A stretch of 64,000 nt of DNA from Paenibacillus popilliae ATCC 14706 (GCF_000315235.1 NZ_BALG01000186.1:20731-84730); one strand, 5' to 3'; positions 43,316 to 52,822 are shown, numbered from the stretch's first letter. Numbers and translations are program-made. The notes: generated by a model not told the origin, from the letters alone.

Positions 43316-44434
43316 ATGCAAGTGTCTGTCAAAATCCCGACGAGAAAAGAAATTGAACCGTTAGGCGTATACGTGCCGGGAAAACCGATGGAAGAGGTAA
43401 AAAGGGAGTTCGGTCTTACGGATATCATCAAGCTCGCGTCCAATGAAAATCCGTACGGCTGCTCGGAGCTGGCCGCCCAAGCCGTCGCGCGCGAAATGGA
43501 GAAATGCGCCTTGTATCCGGAAGGAACCGCCCCCGAATTGATAGCGAAGCTGTCCGCCCGCCTTGGCGTGGAGCCTCAATATTTCATCGTCGGCAATGGC
43601 TCTGACGAGATTATCCGCTTATTGACGCGGAGCTATATTGCAGCAGGAGATGAAGCGATTATGGCCGATGTCACTTTCTCTCGTTACGAGACAAACGTCT
43701 GCATCGAGGGTGGCGTTCCGGTAATCGTGCCGCTTACCGACGGCGTTCATGATCTGGCCAGCATGCTAAAAGCGATCGGCAGCTGGACGAAGATGATCTT
43801 CGTATGCAATCCAAATAATCCAACAGGGACGATCGTGGGACGCAGCGATCTGCTTGCCTTCATCGAGCAGGTGCCGCGCCATATCATGTTGGTCATCGAC
43901 GAGGCGTATTACGAATATGTATCCGATCCGGACTACTTGCAGACCGCGCCGCTGCTCGCCAGCTATCCGAACCTAGTCATCCTGCGTACGTTCTCCAAAA
44001 TCTACGGTCTGGCGGCGCTGCGGGCAGGTTACGGCATGATGCATCCGAACATTGTGCAGGAGCTGATCAAAGTGAAGGAGCCGTTCAACTCGAACCGGAT
44101 GGCGCAAGTCGCAGCAATCGCCTCATTGGACGATACAACGTTCGCCGCCGACTGCGCGCGACGGAATGAGATGGCCAGAACGAATCTGGCCTTGGAACTG
44201 AAGCAGTTGGGGCTGTCCTGTTATCCTTCGCATGCCAACTTCCTGATGGTGAAGCTGGGCCGATCCGGAGACGACGTATTCCGCTCCTTGCTGGCGCGGG
44301 GCGTAGTGGTGCGGACGGGCAGCCTACTCGGCTATCCGGACACGATCCGCGTATCCGTCGGTACGGATCAGGACAATCAGGTGTTCATTCAGGCGCTGCG
44401 GCATATACTCGGGCCTGACGCCCAGCCGGCGTGA
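43316..44434 (+). CDS. HisC-like aminotransferase, probably aromatic
   Basis: The product is 372 residues, PLP-dependent fold type I. The features KLASNENPYG, the PLP lysine context TFSKIYGLAALRAGYG, NPNNPTG and VIDEAYYEY are standard for histidinol-phosphate/aromatic aminotransferases. ATG 43316 has GGAGGA upstream. Its location at the end of the homogentisate operon argues that it makes 4-hydroxyphenylpyruvate from tyrosine rather than serving histidine synthesis. That role is inferred; the sequence alone cannot separate the two. Confidence 0.88.
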   Translation: MQVSVKIPTRKEIEPLGVYVPGKPMEEVKREFGLTDIIKLASNENPYGCSELAAQAVAREMEKCALYPEGTAPELIAKLSARLGVEPQYFIVGNGSDEIIRLLTRSYIAAGDEAIMADVTFSRYETNVCIEGGVPVIVPLTDGVHDLASMLKAIGSWTKMIFVCNPNNPTGTIVGRSDLLAFIEQVPRHIMLVIDEAYYEYVSDPDYLQTAPLLASYPNLVILRTFSKIYGLAALRAGYGMMHPNIVQELIKVKEPFNSNRMAQVAAIASLDDTTFAADCARRNEMARTNLALELKQLGLSCYPSHANFLMVKLGRSGDDVFRSLLARGVVVRTGSLLGYPDTIRVSVGTDQDNQVFIQALRHILGPDAQPA

Positions 44435-44472
44435 ACGAAGCGGTATGCATTCGATGGTAAAAAGCGGTCATC

Positions 44473-44572
44473 ATGGCGGCGGGCGCTGCGGATCTCATCG
44501 TCGCGGGAGGCATGGGAGCGCAACGAGTTCTCCGCCGAGATCGCGCCGGTGGAGATACGGGCCAAGAAGGGG
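44473..44572 (+). pseudogene. Acetyl-CoA acetyltransferase (thiolase) remnant
   Basis: Two thiolase-like segments are joined out of frame within 100 bases: AAGAADLIVAGGMGA (the AGG(M)E region) and ERNEFSAEIAPVEIRAKKG (the DEIVPVE region). The active-site cysteine and the whole C-terminal half are absent. Thiolase plus CoA-transferase would have consumed the acetoacetate released by the FAH-family step. Confidence 0.6.
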
Positions 44573-44803
44573 CTAACGAGGATCGAATCCGATGTGCATC
44601 ATACTGTTAAAATAATCTTTTACGCTTTGCTTCACAAGGTTAGCTGATTTGTCATCATCGTACTTAATGGTGACGCATTTCTTGCCAAAAGTGCAATCGG
44701 GCAATAGGTTCAATAGATTTGACAGGCGCTCCTCATCATGAAAATGTATGGAATAAAGCCTGCCATCATAGATACCGTAAAATGCTGTACCGTGGAATAT
44801 TCT
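44573..44803 (-). pseudogene. C-terminal gene fragment of unknown family
   Basis: An open minus-strand frame without a start reads FYGIYDGRLYSIHFHDEERL, then NLLPDCTFGKKCVTIKYDDD and ends FDPR with a stop. Composition is protein-like and AT-richer than the flanks. It looks like the tail of a truncated gene; I cannot identify it. Confidence 0.4.
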
Positions 44804-44851
44804 ACACTATCTCATTATCGGGGATGGTTCTTTTTTCCATAAATAATCTCC

Positions 44852-44880
44852 TTGCGGAATCTGAGATGATTCTCTATAAT
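44852..44880 (+). promoter_or_regulatory. Promoter of the glycine riboswitch transcript
   Basis: -35 TTGCGG at 44852-44857, a 17-bp spacer and a perfect -10 TATAAT at 44875-44880. Confidence 0.8.
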
Positions 44881-44904
44881 AGGTGAACAACTTCATAACT
44901 GGAT

Positions 44905-45105
44905 GAAGGATACGGGAGACAGGATCAAACCTGGCCGAAGGGGCAAAGCTCTCAGGCGCTTGCAGCATTCCGCTCGAATGGGACGAAGCAGGACCGTATA
45001 CGGACAGGACTCTGGAGAGACTCCGGTTCGCGGAGCACCGAAGGGGCAATACGTGGCAAGAAGCGCGTGAAAACTCTCAGGTAAAAGGACAGGGATTGCA
45101 GATGT
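44905..45105 (+). promoter_or_regulatory. Tandem glycine riboswitch (gcvT element)
   Basis: Two consecutive aptamers are recognisable. The first has ACGGGAGACAGGATCAAACC, GCCGAAGGGGCAA and CTCTCAGGC; the second has GGACTCTGGAGAGACTCC, CACCGAAGGGGCAA and AACTCTCAGGTAAAAGGACAG. This is the classic two-aptamer glycine sensor. A hairpin terminator at 45176 provides the expression platform for the AGCS symporter gene. Confidence 0.95.
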
Positions 45106-45175
45106 CAGGCATCATAACGTTGGTATTATGATTGTGCTTACATATCGTTTATTGGCTGTGCTGCAATTATGACCG

Positions 45176-45205
45176 GAGTCAAATCTATCGATTTGGCTCT
45201 TTTTT
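45176..45205 (+). terminator. Terminator in the glycine riboswitch expression platform
   Basis: GAGTCAAAT pairs with ATTTGGCTC around a six-base loop and is followed by TTTTTT. It lies between the aptamers and the start codon at 45247, so readthrough controls the symporter. Confidence 0.85.
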
Positions 45206-45246
45206 ATGGCATGAGACATGGATTCAAGATGAAAAGGGGAATCGTA

Positions 45247-46587
45247 ATGCATGGGTTGGAAGTATGGTTAGATCGGGTGAATCAAATAATATGGGGGCCA
45301 CCACTATTGATTTTTTTAGTAGGTACCGGTATCTTTTTAACAATTCGGCTTGGGCTGCTGCAGGTGCTTCGTCTGCCACTGGCGCTCAAGCTCATATTCA
45401 CGGCGAAAAATGAAGGCAAAGGCGACGTCACGAGCTTCGGGGCGCTGGCTACCGCCCTGGCGGCCACGATTGGAACGGGGAATATTGTCGGCGTCGCCAC
45501 CGCGATTCAGATGGGCGGGCCGGGCGCTCTGTTTTGGATGTGGCTGGCGGCGTTTTTTGGCATGGCGACGAAATATGCGGAAGGTTTGTTGGCCGTGAAA
45601 TTCCGGAAGATTGATGAGAACGGGCAAGTATCGGGCGGACCGATGGTTTACATCGAACAAGGCTTGGGCGCGAGGTTCAAGCCGCTCGCAATCTATTTCG
45701 CTGTAAGCGGGGTATTGGTCGCGCTGTTCGGAATCGGCACCCTTCCCCAGGTTAATGCTATTGTATCCTCCAGCCAGTCCAGCCTGGGGATTCCCGTGGC
45801 GGCAACCGCGGGAGTGTTAACCCTCGCGGTAGCTCTGGTGACAATTGGCGGTCTCAAGAGCATTGCAAGGTTGACCACTAAAGTCGTGCCCACGATGGCT
45901 ATTGTCTATATCGCAGCGTGCTTCATCGTGCTCGCGGCATTCGCTGACAAGATTCCATACGCGCTGTCGCTTGTCTTCCACAGCGCTTTCAACCCGGCGG
46001 CGGCCGGCGGCGGGTTGCTCGGCGCGACCGTCATGATGGCGATACGCAGCGGCATCACAAGAGGGGTGTTCTCGAATGAATCCGGGCTCGGTAGCGCTCC
46101 GATCGCAGCGGCCGCGGCCAAGGTGAAATGGCCCGCGGAACAAGGGCTTGTATCCATGACCGGGACGTTCATTGATACGATTATTATCTGTACGCTGACC
46201 GGGCTGACACTCATTGTTACCGGAACATGGAACGGCGCGGCGGAAGGCGCGGAGATGACGCAAGCGGCGTTCGATGCCGCGATGCCGTTTGGATCCATCC
46301 TCCTATTGGTATGTCTGATTTTATTTGCTTTTATGACGATTCTGGGTTGGAATTATTACGGCGAGCGCTGTATTGTCTATTTATTCGGCGTGCGGGCGAT
46401 CTTGCCTTACCGTATCGCGTTCATCGTCATGGTCGCGTCAGGCGCGTTCATCAAGCTGCACGCGATTTATCTCCTCTCGGACATCGTGAACGGGCTGATG
46501 GCTCTTCCGAACTTGGTCGCTCTGTTGGGGTTATCCGGCGTGGTCGTGGCAGAAACTCGTCTTTATTTACAGCATAGGAAGCCGTGA
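45247..46587 (+). CDS. Sodium:alanine/glycine symporter (AGCS family)
   Basis: The product is 446 residues with about 11 hydrophobic segments. Family motifs are FGALATALAATIGTGNIVGVA and GGPGALFWMW near the N-terminus and GVFSNESGLGSAPIAAAAA in the middle. The frame is open from 45169, but that region is the riboswitch terminator; ATG 45247 follows AAAAGGGG and is the real start. Family members import glycine or D/L-alanine with Na+. The glycine riboswitch strongly supports glycine as the physiological substrate. Confidence 0.94.
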   Translation: MHGLEVWLDRVNQIIWGPPLLIFLVGTGIFLTIRLGLLQVLRLPLALKLIFTAKNEGKGDVTSFGALATALAATIGTGNIVGVATAIQMGGPGALFWMWLAAFFGMATKYAEGLLAVKFRKIDENGQVSGGPMVYIEQGLGARFKPLAIYFAVSGVLVALFGIGTLPQVNAIVSSSQSSLGIPVAATAGVLTLAVALVTIGGLKSIARLTTKVVPTMAIVYIAACFIVLAAFADKIPYALSLVFHSAFNPAAAGGGLLGATVMMAIRSGITRGVFSNESGLGSAPIAAAAAKVKWPAEQGLVSMTGTFIDTIIICTLTGLTLIVTGTWNGAAEGAEMTQAAFDAAMPFGSILLLVCLILFAFMTILGWNYYGERCIVYLFGVRAILPYRIAFIVMVASGAFIKLHAIYLLSDIVNGLMALPNLVALLGLSGVVVAETRLYLQHRKP

Positions 46588-46616
46588 TCGCAAGCAATAC
46601 CGAGGTATGCAAGACG

Positions 46617-46645
46617 GGCCGAACATGATGTTCGGCTTTTTGAGA
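46617..46645 (+). terminator. Terminator of the symporter gene
   Basis: GGGCCGAAC pairs with GTTCGGCT around a short loop, followed by TTTTTG. Confidence 0.75.
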
Positions 46646-46693
46646 TACTTATTTGAATTCAACCATGACAATGGTCTGGCGCAGCTGTTCGAT

Positions 46694-47578
46694 TCATTTC
46701 GATCTCGTCAATCGTTCATGCTCCGGTTCAATATGAATGAATACTTGCGCACGGCGGAACGACGCCGTAATCGCCTGCTCGATGTTATCGCATAGTTGAT
46801 GAGCCGTTTCGATATCCAGCTTGGAGGAGACCACAAGATGGAAATCAACGTACTCGACGGGACCAGAACGACGGGTGCGCAAGTCATGGAACTCAATATA
46901 TTGTGCTTGAAAAGATTCAATTACTTGCACAATTTCTCTTTCCTCTTGATCGGTCAAGCGGGCGTCCAGCAGCGGAGGAAAGGTTTCCCTCATCAGCTTA
47001 TATGCCTCTCTCATAATGTAAAGAGCCAGTATAATGCCGATGATCGGATCCAATATCGTCCATCCTGTCAAGGCGGCAAGTAACAGGCTGCAACCGACGC
47101 CTAACGATGTATATACATCGGTCAGCAAATGCAGGGCATTTGATTTCATGGCGACTGAATTCAGTTCTGACGCCGCCTGGCTGACTCGGCGAGATACGAT
47201 GAAATTGATCCCCGCCCCGACAAACATGACGATGACACCCAAATAAGGAAGATCAATCGGCGTGGGCTTGAACAGCTTGTGCACACATTCATATATAATC
47301 CAGGCACCTGCAATAAAAATAAGCAACGTCTCGATGGTGCCCGATATATTCTCCACCTTGCCATGTCCGTATGGATGATTCTTATCCGCAGAACGCCCTG
47401 ACAACCGCACCGAGAAAAAGGCGATCAAGGATGCCGCCAAGTCCAGTGAGGAGTGGATCGCTTCCGAGATGACAGCAATCGAGCCTGTAAAAATACCGAC
47501 AACAAGCTTCAATAAAACGACGAAAGCATTACTGAGCACTGATAAAATAGCTATTTTCGGACCATTCACATGCATCAC
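46694..47578 (-). CDS. Cation diffusion facilitator (CDF) efflux protein
   Basis: The product is 294 residues with six membrane helices, then a cytoplasmic C-terminal domain. Metal site A residues appear as SEAIHSSLDLAAS in helix 2 and NALHLLTDVY in helix 5; HPYGHGK is the conserved loop. The C-terminal domain includes DLRTRRSGPVEYVDFHLVV. The family exports Zn2+, Mn2+, Fe2+ or Co2+ by proton antiport. The HxxxD / HxxxD pairing by eye does not resolve the metal. It appears monocistronic. Confidence 0.9.
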   Translation of the reverse strand: MMHVNGPKIAILSVLSNAFVVLLKLVVGIFTGSIAVISEAIHSSLDLAASLIAFFSVRLSGRSADKNHPYGHGKVENISGTIETLLIFIAGAWIIYECVHKLFKPTPIDLPYLGVIVMFVGAGINFIVSRRVSQAASELNSVAMKSNALHLLTDVYTSLGVGCSLLLAALTGWTILDPIIGIILALYIMREAYKLMRETFPPLLDARLTDQEEREIVQVIESFQAQYIEFHDLRTRRSGPVEYVDFHLVVSSKLDIETAHQLCDNIEQAITASFRRAQVFIHIEPEHERLTRSK

Positions 47579-47751
47579 AACCCCAAGTTTCGTTATTGTT
47601 CATCTACAATAACAAACGAAAGTCGAGTGGGTCTACAGAAACCTTTTTTCATGCTCGCCGTCATGTAGCATCGTTTAAAAAGTGTTGCTTCTTCGCAAAT
47701 CGGCTTCCGCTTCCCCTACGCCATCGACACTTGTCAATTTTGGCCGACGGC

Positions 47752-48972
47752 TTATTTCGTCCGTTCGGGTACGCTTCCTTTGTTTTTTTCCCAGCGGAAC
47801 ACTTTGTTCAAGCTTCTAAAAATGAGCCGGGATTCTTTCGTTAACAGCGGACCCAAAATGGCGAGGATAAGGACATACAGCGCTGCGAAGGGCTGAAGCA
47901 GCTCCAGCAGTCCGCCCGCTTTGCCGAGGTTCGCCATAATGATGGAGAACTCGCCGCGGGAAATAATGGTCAGCCCGATATTGGCCGACGCCTTGGGCGA
48001 CAGCCCCGCGCTCTTGCCAGCAAGCATACCGGCAAGGAAGTTGCCGAACAAGGTCACTGCTACGGCGCCGAGCGACAGCCACAAGGCTCCGCCGAGCTCG
48101 GAAGGAACGATGGTCAATCCGAAGCTGAAGAAGAACAACGCACCGAAGAAATCACGGAACGGCAATATCAACTGCTCGATTCGTTTCATGTGCATCGTTT
48201 CAGCGAGTATGAGCCCGGTCAGAAGCGCGCCGATCGCTTCAGCTACGTGAATCGTCTCTGAAAACCCGGCTACAATGAATAAGAAACCGAACACGAGCAG
48301 CAAGAACAATTCATTGGAACGGATGTTGAACAGCTTATTCAGCAGCGGTGCGGCTTGACGTCCGACAAACAGCAAGAGCAGCATGTATCCCAGAGCGTAC
48401 AAGGCTGACAATACGACGCCGCCCAACGAGGACGAATTGCTGAGCACAAGCCCGGACAGGACGGAGATGTATACTGCCAGGAAAATGTCCTCGAACATAA
48501 TGATTCCTAGAATCATTTCCGTCTCCGGATTTGCGGTTCGCTTCAGATCGACGAGCACCTTCGCCACAATAGCGCTGGAGGAGATCGTCACAATGCCGGC
48601 TATGACCATAACTTCCTCGACAGGGAAGCCGCAGACCCACCCATAGAGCAAACCTAGTGTAAAGTTGATAAGGATATAGATCGTTCCGCCTATGACAATA
48701 GAGCGGCCTGATTTCATTAGGCGGCCGATGGAAAACTCCAACCCCAAATAGAACAGCAGAAAAAGCACGCCAAGCCGTCCCATAAATGCAATAATCTCCG
48801 CACTCTCGATAAACCGGAAGTCAAATACGCCAATATGCGGCGCATGTGGGCCTACGGCCATGCCGACCAAAATATAAAAAGGAATGACCGAGGTGCGAAT
48901 ACGGGCCGCAAGCAGTCCAACCAGGGCAATGAGAATAACGGCAAGTCCAAGTTCTAGTACGAGATGATCCAT
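47752..48972 (-). CDS. khtU: K+/H+ antiporter membrane subunit KhtU-like
   Basis: The product is 406 residues, a CPA2-type antiporter with ~12 helices. Motifs are LGRLGVLFLLFYLGLEFSIG, TISSSAIVAKVLVDLKR and GALLTGLILAETMH. It starts two bases after the stop of the khtT-like gene. KhtU extrudes K+ in exchange for H+ under alkaline or methylglyoxal-type stress, gated by KhtT. The small KhtS partner gene of Bacillus is not present here. Confidence 0.9.
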   Translation of the reverse strand: MDHLVLELGLAVILIALVGLLAARIRTSVIPFYILVGMAVGPHAPHIGVFDFRFIESAEIIAFMGRLGVLFLLFYLGLEFSIGRLMKSGRSIVIGGTIYILINFTLGLLYGWVCGFPVEEVMVIAGIVTISSSAIVAKVLVDLKRTANPETEMILGIIMFEDIFLAVYISVLSGLVLSNSSSLGGVVLSALYALGYMLLLLFVGRQAAPLLNKLFNIRSNELFLLLVFGFLFIVAGFSETIHVAEAIGALLTGLILAETMHMKRIEQLILPFRDFFGALFFFSFGLTIVPSELGGALWLSLGAVAVTLFGNFLAGMLAGKSAGLSPKASANIGLTIISRGEFSIIMANLGKAGGLLELLQPFAALYVLILAILGPLLTKESRLIFRSLNKVFRWEKNKGSVPERTK

Positions 48973-48974
48973 GA

Positions 48975-49466
48975 TTAGCGTATCCCGGTTTGCAGCAGTT
49001 GCTTCAACTGCTTCAATTGTTGGCGTTCGCCCGCAACGACGAGGATCGTGTCTGCCCTAAAGGTATAATCCGGACCGGGATTGATATGCTTGGCGCCCTT
49101 CTCGATGGCTGCAATTATGGTGACTCCCGCCGTCTGACGGATATTCGCTTCGCCGATCGTGCTTCCGACACAGGCAGCATCAGGCGCGACTTTGTACCAT
49201 TCAATCGTCAAATCCTCTAAAGCGACGTCCATCGTCTCCAATGCCTTCGGCCGGTAAGTCATTCCGCCGACGATGGCGGCAAGTTGTCTTGCTTCTTCAT
49301 CCTCGAGCGTAATCATGGATGTGCAATCATCCTGATCCTGCTTATCAAAATGATACATTTCTCGCCGGCCGTCATCATGGATAACAATGACTAGTCTGTC
49401 GCTGCTTTGTGTTACCATTTCGTATTTATGACCGATGCCTGGCAGATCGGTTTCTTTAATGTACAT
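48975..49466 (-). CDS. khtT: K+/H+ antiporter regulatory subunit KhtT-like (RCK_C domain)
   Basis: The product is 163 residues. The N-terminal half (YIKETDLPGIGHKYEMV) is typical of KhtT. The C-terminal half is an RCK_C/TrkA_C domain (GSTIGEANIRQTAGVTIIAA, ADTILVVAGERQQL), which binds a nucleotide such as c-di-AMP in studied homologues. ATG 49466 follows GAAGGAGG. It is immediately upstream of the antiporter gene, as in the Bacillus kht operon. Confidence 0.9.
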   Translation of the reverse strand: MYIKETDLPGIGHKYEMVTQSSDRLVIVIHDDGRREMYHFDKQDQDDCTSMITLEDEEARQLAAIVGGMTYRPKALETMDVALEDLTIEWYKVAPDAACVGSTIGEANIRQTAGVTIIAAIEKGAKHINPGPDYTFRADTILVVAGERQQLKQLKQLLQTGIR

Positions 49467-49653
49467 GATATCAACCTCCTTCATTGCGGTTAGTGTATGA
49501 ATAAAGCAGGCATTTTAATCAAGAATGGGTTATCGTGGAAACATTGAACGAACCTCCATTGTGAGGTTCAACCGAGGTTACGTATAACAGCATGGCATAA
49601 AACGTATATTATTGAGCGTATCAGGATAGAGGCTTACATGGAGGTTCATAGGA

Positions 49654-49836
49654 ATGAATACACAAAGAGCTATCGAAATCTCAGCATCGCCAGTTATGGC
49701 AGACGTTACTTACCAAGGGGAGTCCGTATACATACAACATGTGAATGAAGCGGACGGCATCGCTAGAATCTACCCCCTTGGCCATCCGCAAGATGAACGG
49801 GACGTTCCGGCAAGCATGCTTATCGAACGTGAATGA
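49654..49836 (+). CDS. sspH: H-type small acid-soluble spore protein
   Basis: A 60-residue protein with the full SspH pattern: QRAIEISASPVMADVTYQG, VYIQHVNEADGIARIYPLG and a VPASML end. SspH proteins are packed in the forespore core. ATG 49654 follows TGGAGG. It is expected to be transcribed by sigma-G, though I did not identify the promoter. Confidence 0.9.
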   Translation: MNTQRAIEISASPVMADVTYQGESVYIQHVNEADGIARIYPLGHPQDERDVPASMLIERE

Positions 49837-50628
49837 ACAAGGAGGCGGCAAGCCCGCCTACTCAGACCACTGCGGCCGTTGCCTAACGATGGCTCCATTG
49901 CTGCGTGCCGTCCACTCCGAGATCCGCTCTCTCTTCGGGATTACCAATAGACAAGCACACAGGCCAAACTGTATTTAACAAAAACAACGCTTCTATCGGA
50001 ACCGTGTTATAGCAAATGATTCAAAATGGAAAAGTCGTTCGAGTAAAGATTGAAATCGTCCTATGAAAAAGCATACGCCTAGCCCAAAACATAAGGGCGG
50101 AAAAAATAGAAGGGGTTTACTAATAGTTTTGGAAGAAAGAACTGGATTACGAATACGTTGAAGAGTTTCTTGTGGATGAAGCAGAAGATGAAGCAGATGA
50201 GTTAATACAGGAGAATATAGAAGATAATTTTGTAGAATTTTGGTCTTCGTTGAATGGGTAAGCTGGGGCTATCGTAGTGATAGTCCTTTTTTAATACACT
50301 TTTTGTTGGGGTGGTGATACTGTGAACGACAAAAGCCCCAACCTAGCAGTCAAAATGGGACCCATGTATGATGAATGCAGATTCGTTCATGCGACAGGAG
50401 TCCGGAAGGTGCGACGACCATGGCATGAGGGGAGGGAATATGATGGCAAGCCTACAGCTCATGAATGGAGAAACTGCCAAGCTGGACGATCTTCTATCTG
50501 CCTTCCTATCCGCAGTTGATGCCTGTAGAAGAAACCGTTTTACCGGGATTCCGGTTCAACTGGGCATTCACATATACACTTTACTCATGATAGTAATACA
50601 ATGTGGCAAAACCAAGAGGAGGTTTATC
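49837..50628 (+). other. Gene-poor stretch with one acidic coding relic
   Basis: No confident gene is seen. From about 50128 to 50262 a frame without start reads KKELDYEYVEEFLVDEAEDE and ends NFVEFWSSLNG, a probable C-terminal remnant of an AT-rich, acidic protein. A hairpin-like GCTATCGTAGTGATAGTC with T-run follows at ~50268-50293 and may be its terminator. Upstream reading of the DUF1259 frame (from 50368) is open but lacks a good ribosome binding site. Confidence 0.35.
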
Positions 50629-51045
50629 ATGGCAAGTGTAAAAGCAAGTGCACAGTTCAAAAGATTATGTAATCAGTTTGCCAAAATATTAGGAGGGGAG
50701 CATGAGATAGACCCAGGACCCGTCTGTTTTGTCAGCCGTTCGAGAAATCTGAGAGCGACCATTCTGGGAAGACGCACGACTTCACCGTTGGTTCGTTATC
50801 AGCTCTTCTCCTTCGAATCACTGGATCAATCCGGACGCGCCCTTTGTCTAGGTGAGACGGCTCTGTTCCAGAATCAGGCCAACCGGTTAATTCGGAATCT
50901 TCAACGGAACGGAATTACCGTAACGGCACTCCACAACCACTGGTTAAATGAAAGCCCACGATTAATGTACATCCACTGGGAGTCTATTGACAATCCTATT
51001 GCATTTGCAAGAAAATCGAAACGATCGATTGCATTCTTGGGGTAA
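50629..51045 (+). CDS. DUF1259 domain protein
   Basis: A 138-residue protein that is a single DUF1259 unit: FKRLCNQFAKILGGEHEI, GPVCFVSRSRNLRATILGRR, ELASF-type LFSFESLDQSGRALCLGET and TALHNHWLNESPRLMYIHWE. ATG 50629 follows AGAGGAGG; the frame upstream is open but not supported. DUF1259 proteins (LppY/LpqO type) are of unknown activity; HNHW and IHW suggest a metal or small-ligand site. A divergent decayed GMC oxidoreductase gene abuts its end. Confidence 0.8.
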   Translation: MASVKASAQFKRLCNQFAKILGGEHEIDPGPVCFVSRSRNLRATILGRRTTSPLVRYQLFSFESLDQSGRALCLGETALFQNQANRLIRNLQRNGITVTALHNHWLNESPRLMYIHWESIDNPIAFARKSKRSIAFLG

Positions 51046-51046
51046 G

Positions 51047-51804
51047 CGCAACGTAAGGCTATGCCTCGGAAAACGTCAGCAACAATAAAGTCTTTTACGC
51101 CGTGAACGCTGCCTGTGTGATCAACGACGCCGCCTTTCCGTAATGGAGCCATTCGAAGAGAACCTTGTTGATGATGATTGTGATCGAAATTCTCCTTAAT
51201 AAAGGATTCAAGCTGTTCATCATTGTCTAGTGTAACTGGATCGGGCGATATTAGCTGATAGGAAGGATCAATTCGAGCTAGTTCCGAAGCGATATTTTTA
51301 ATATATATTCTATAAATGTTTTTTACGGACTCCATGTCATCCGGGTTGGCGAGGAAACCTTCATCAGCCAACACGATGGTAAGCGGGTCTTTCTTTTGGA
51401 TCGTGATCGATCCGCGGCTTTTCGGACGCAAATAGAGAATCGCGATTCGTTAACATGCCATCCGAAGCGATACCGATGAACTGAACTACGCGTTGATGCG
51501 GATCTGTGCCCGTTGAATCAGGCAAAAAGGATCCGCCGGTATAAAGGGCATCAGGATCACTTACAGGCAATGCGCGATCATTGCGATTCGTGGAGAACAC
51601 GGCAAAATTTAACGTGTGATTCCGTAAGCGCTGTTCTACGTTGGGGTTGTTGAAAATAACGGGGATGTTGGCTTCCCTTAGCATAGCGGCGGGTCCGATG
51701 CCGGATAATAGTAGGATTTTATCGTCCGACAGGATTTTGGCCAGGACAGCGCCTGCCGGACCTGTACCCACGACAATGTAGTCAAAGGTCATTTTCTTTT
51801 CCAT
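51047..51804 (-). pseudogene. GMC oxidoreductase remnant with internal deletion
   Basis: The N-terminus MTFDYIVVGTGPAGAVLAKIL is the FAD-binding GxGxxG start. After ~26 residues it jumps to LLLSGIGPAAMLREANIPV, a region normally over 200 residues later. A frameshift near 51430 is needed to continue into LRPKSRGSITIQ and the C-terminal HNHHQQGSLRMAPL, and the end is cut before the usual GNT/N(P)T motif. The gene had a good start (AGGAGAG before ATG 51804) but cannot make an active flavoenzyme. Confidence 0.85.
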
Positions 51805-51946
51805 GTGAGCTCTCCTCTTTTCATGGACTACTGCAGAATATTACTTTGCAATGTCCAATGTGCCTATTTTTCAATTCATTCGAGAATGAATGGCCGGGGC
51901 GTTCAGCGGATGCTCATCATGATGATCCCGATATTGTAAGTGATGG

Positions 51947-52822
51947 CTACATCGCCGCCTGAGTCTTTGTTTGTTCCATCCTTGCTCCCGATAATGCCAG
52001 AGGCAAGCGATGGATCGTGATCTCAGGCCGGCTCCCTATGCGGATATTTACTCCGGTCTGACCCAAGCCTTCACTGATATAGAATGGTTTACCGTCGTAG
52101 ACGTGCAGACCTTTAATCATATTCATGCCGACAAGCTCGCCCATGGCCGCCAAATGATACGGCTTCGGCCAATGGATCTGTCCTCCATGAAAATGACCGG
52201 ACAGCAAATAATCAAATCGATAGTGTCTCATGGCAAGCACAATATTCGGATCATGCGTAAGCACAAGGCGGTATCCGTGTTCTATTCCTTGGAAGGAAGC
52301 AAAGAGATCGCTTCGTTCTGTGCTGGAGTCATCGATCCCGATAATATTGAGCCGCGTTCCGTTGATGTCAATTTTGTCATTCTCGTTTTGCAGCGTTTTA
52401 CAACCGTTCTGCTCTAATGTTTGCTGTAAAGAAGCAAAGTTCTTTCCCTTCAGCACATAATCATGATTCCCGAACACGGCATACATGCCGTATGTCGGTT
52501 GCAAGCGCTTGAGCACCTTCAGATAAGGAACTAGCTTAGGTATGGAGCGAGGCCGATCAAGAAAATCGCCGGTAAGTGCGATCAAATCGATCTGTTCCTC
52601 TGCCAGCCTGTCAAATAATTGATTCGGCGAAATCGAGATGTTCTCAAGATGCATGTCCGATAAATGCAGCACATGAATGGCCCGTTCGGGCCGATGGGTA
52701 TCGTTGCTCTCCAAGCTAATCTTGTTGATATGAACTTGCCGCGTATTCAGATGAGCTTTATATAAAAGGCGTGCCAGCATGACCAAAAAAATGAGGATTC
52801 CAATAGAAACAAATAATATCAT
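51947..52822 (-). CDS. Membrane-anchored metallophosphoesterase (YkoQ/YkuE-like)
   Basis: The product is 291 residues. One N-terminal membrane helix is followed by a calcineurin-like domain: HVLHLSDMHLENI, ALTGDFLDRP, VFGNHDYV, LTHDPNI and LSGHFHGGQ cover the five metal-binding motifs. It is divergent from a diacylglycerol-type glycosyltransferase gene. In Bacillus subtilis a YkoQ phosphoesterase, YkoN glycosyltransferase and YkoP occur together; this window has all three types nearby. The substrate is unknown. Confidence 0.88.
   Translation of the reverse strand: MILFVSIGILIFLVMLARLLYKAHLNTRQVHINKISLESNDTHRPERAIHVLHLSDMHLENISISPNQLFDRLAEEQIDLIALTGDFLDRPRSIPKLVPYLKVLKRLQPTYGMYAVFGNHDYVLKGKNFASLQQTLEQNGCKTLQNENDKIDINGTRLNIIGIDDSSTERSDLFASFQGIEHGYRLVLTHDPNIVLAMRHYRFDYLLSGHFHGGQIHWPKPYHLAAMGELVGMNMIKGLHVYDGKPFYISEGLGQTGVNIRIGSRPEITIHRLPLALSGARMEQTKTQAAM

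Noticed and set aside
44807..45049. 80-codon minus-strand frame
   Set aside because: It lies over the glycine riboswitch, whose conserved RNA motifs explain the sequence.
45169..45246. N-terminal extension of the symporter
   Set aside because: These codons fall in the riboswitch terminator; ATG 45247 has its own ribosome binding site and fits the family length.
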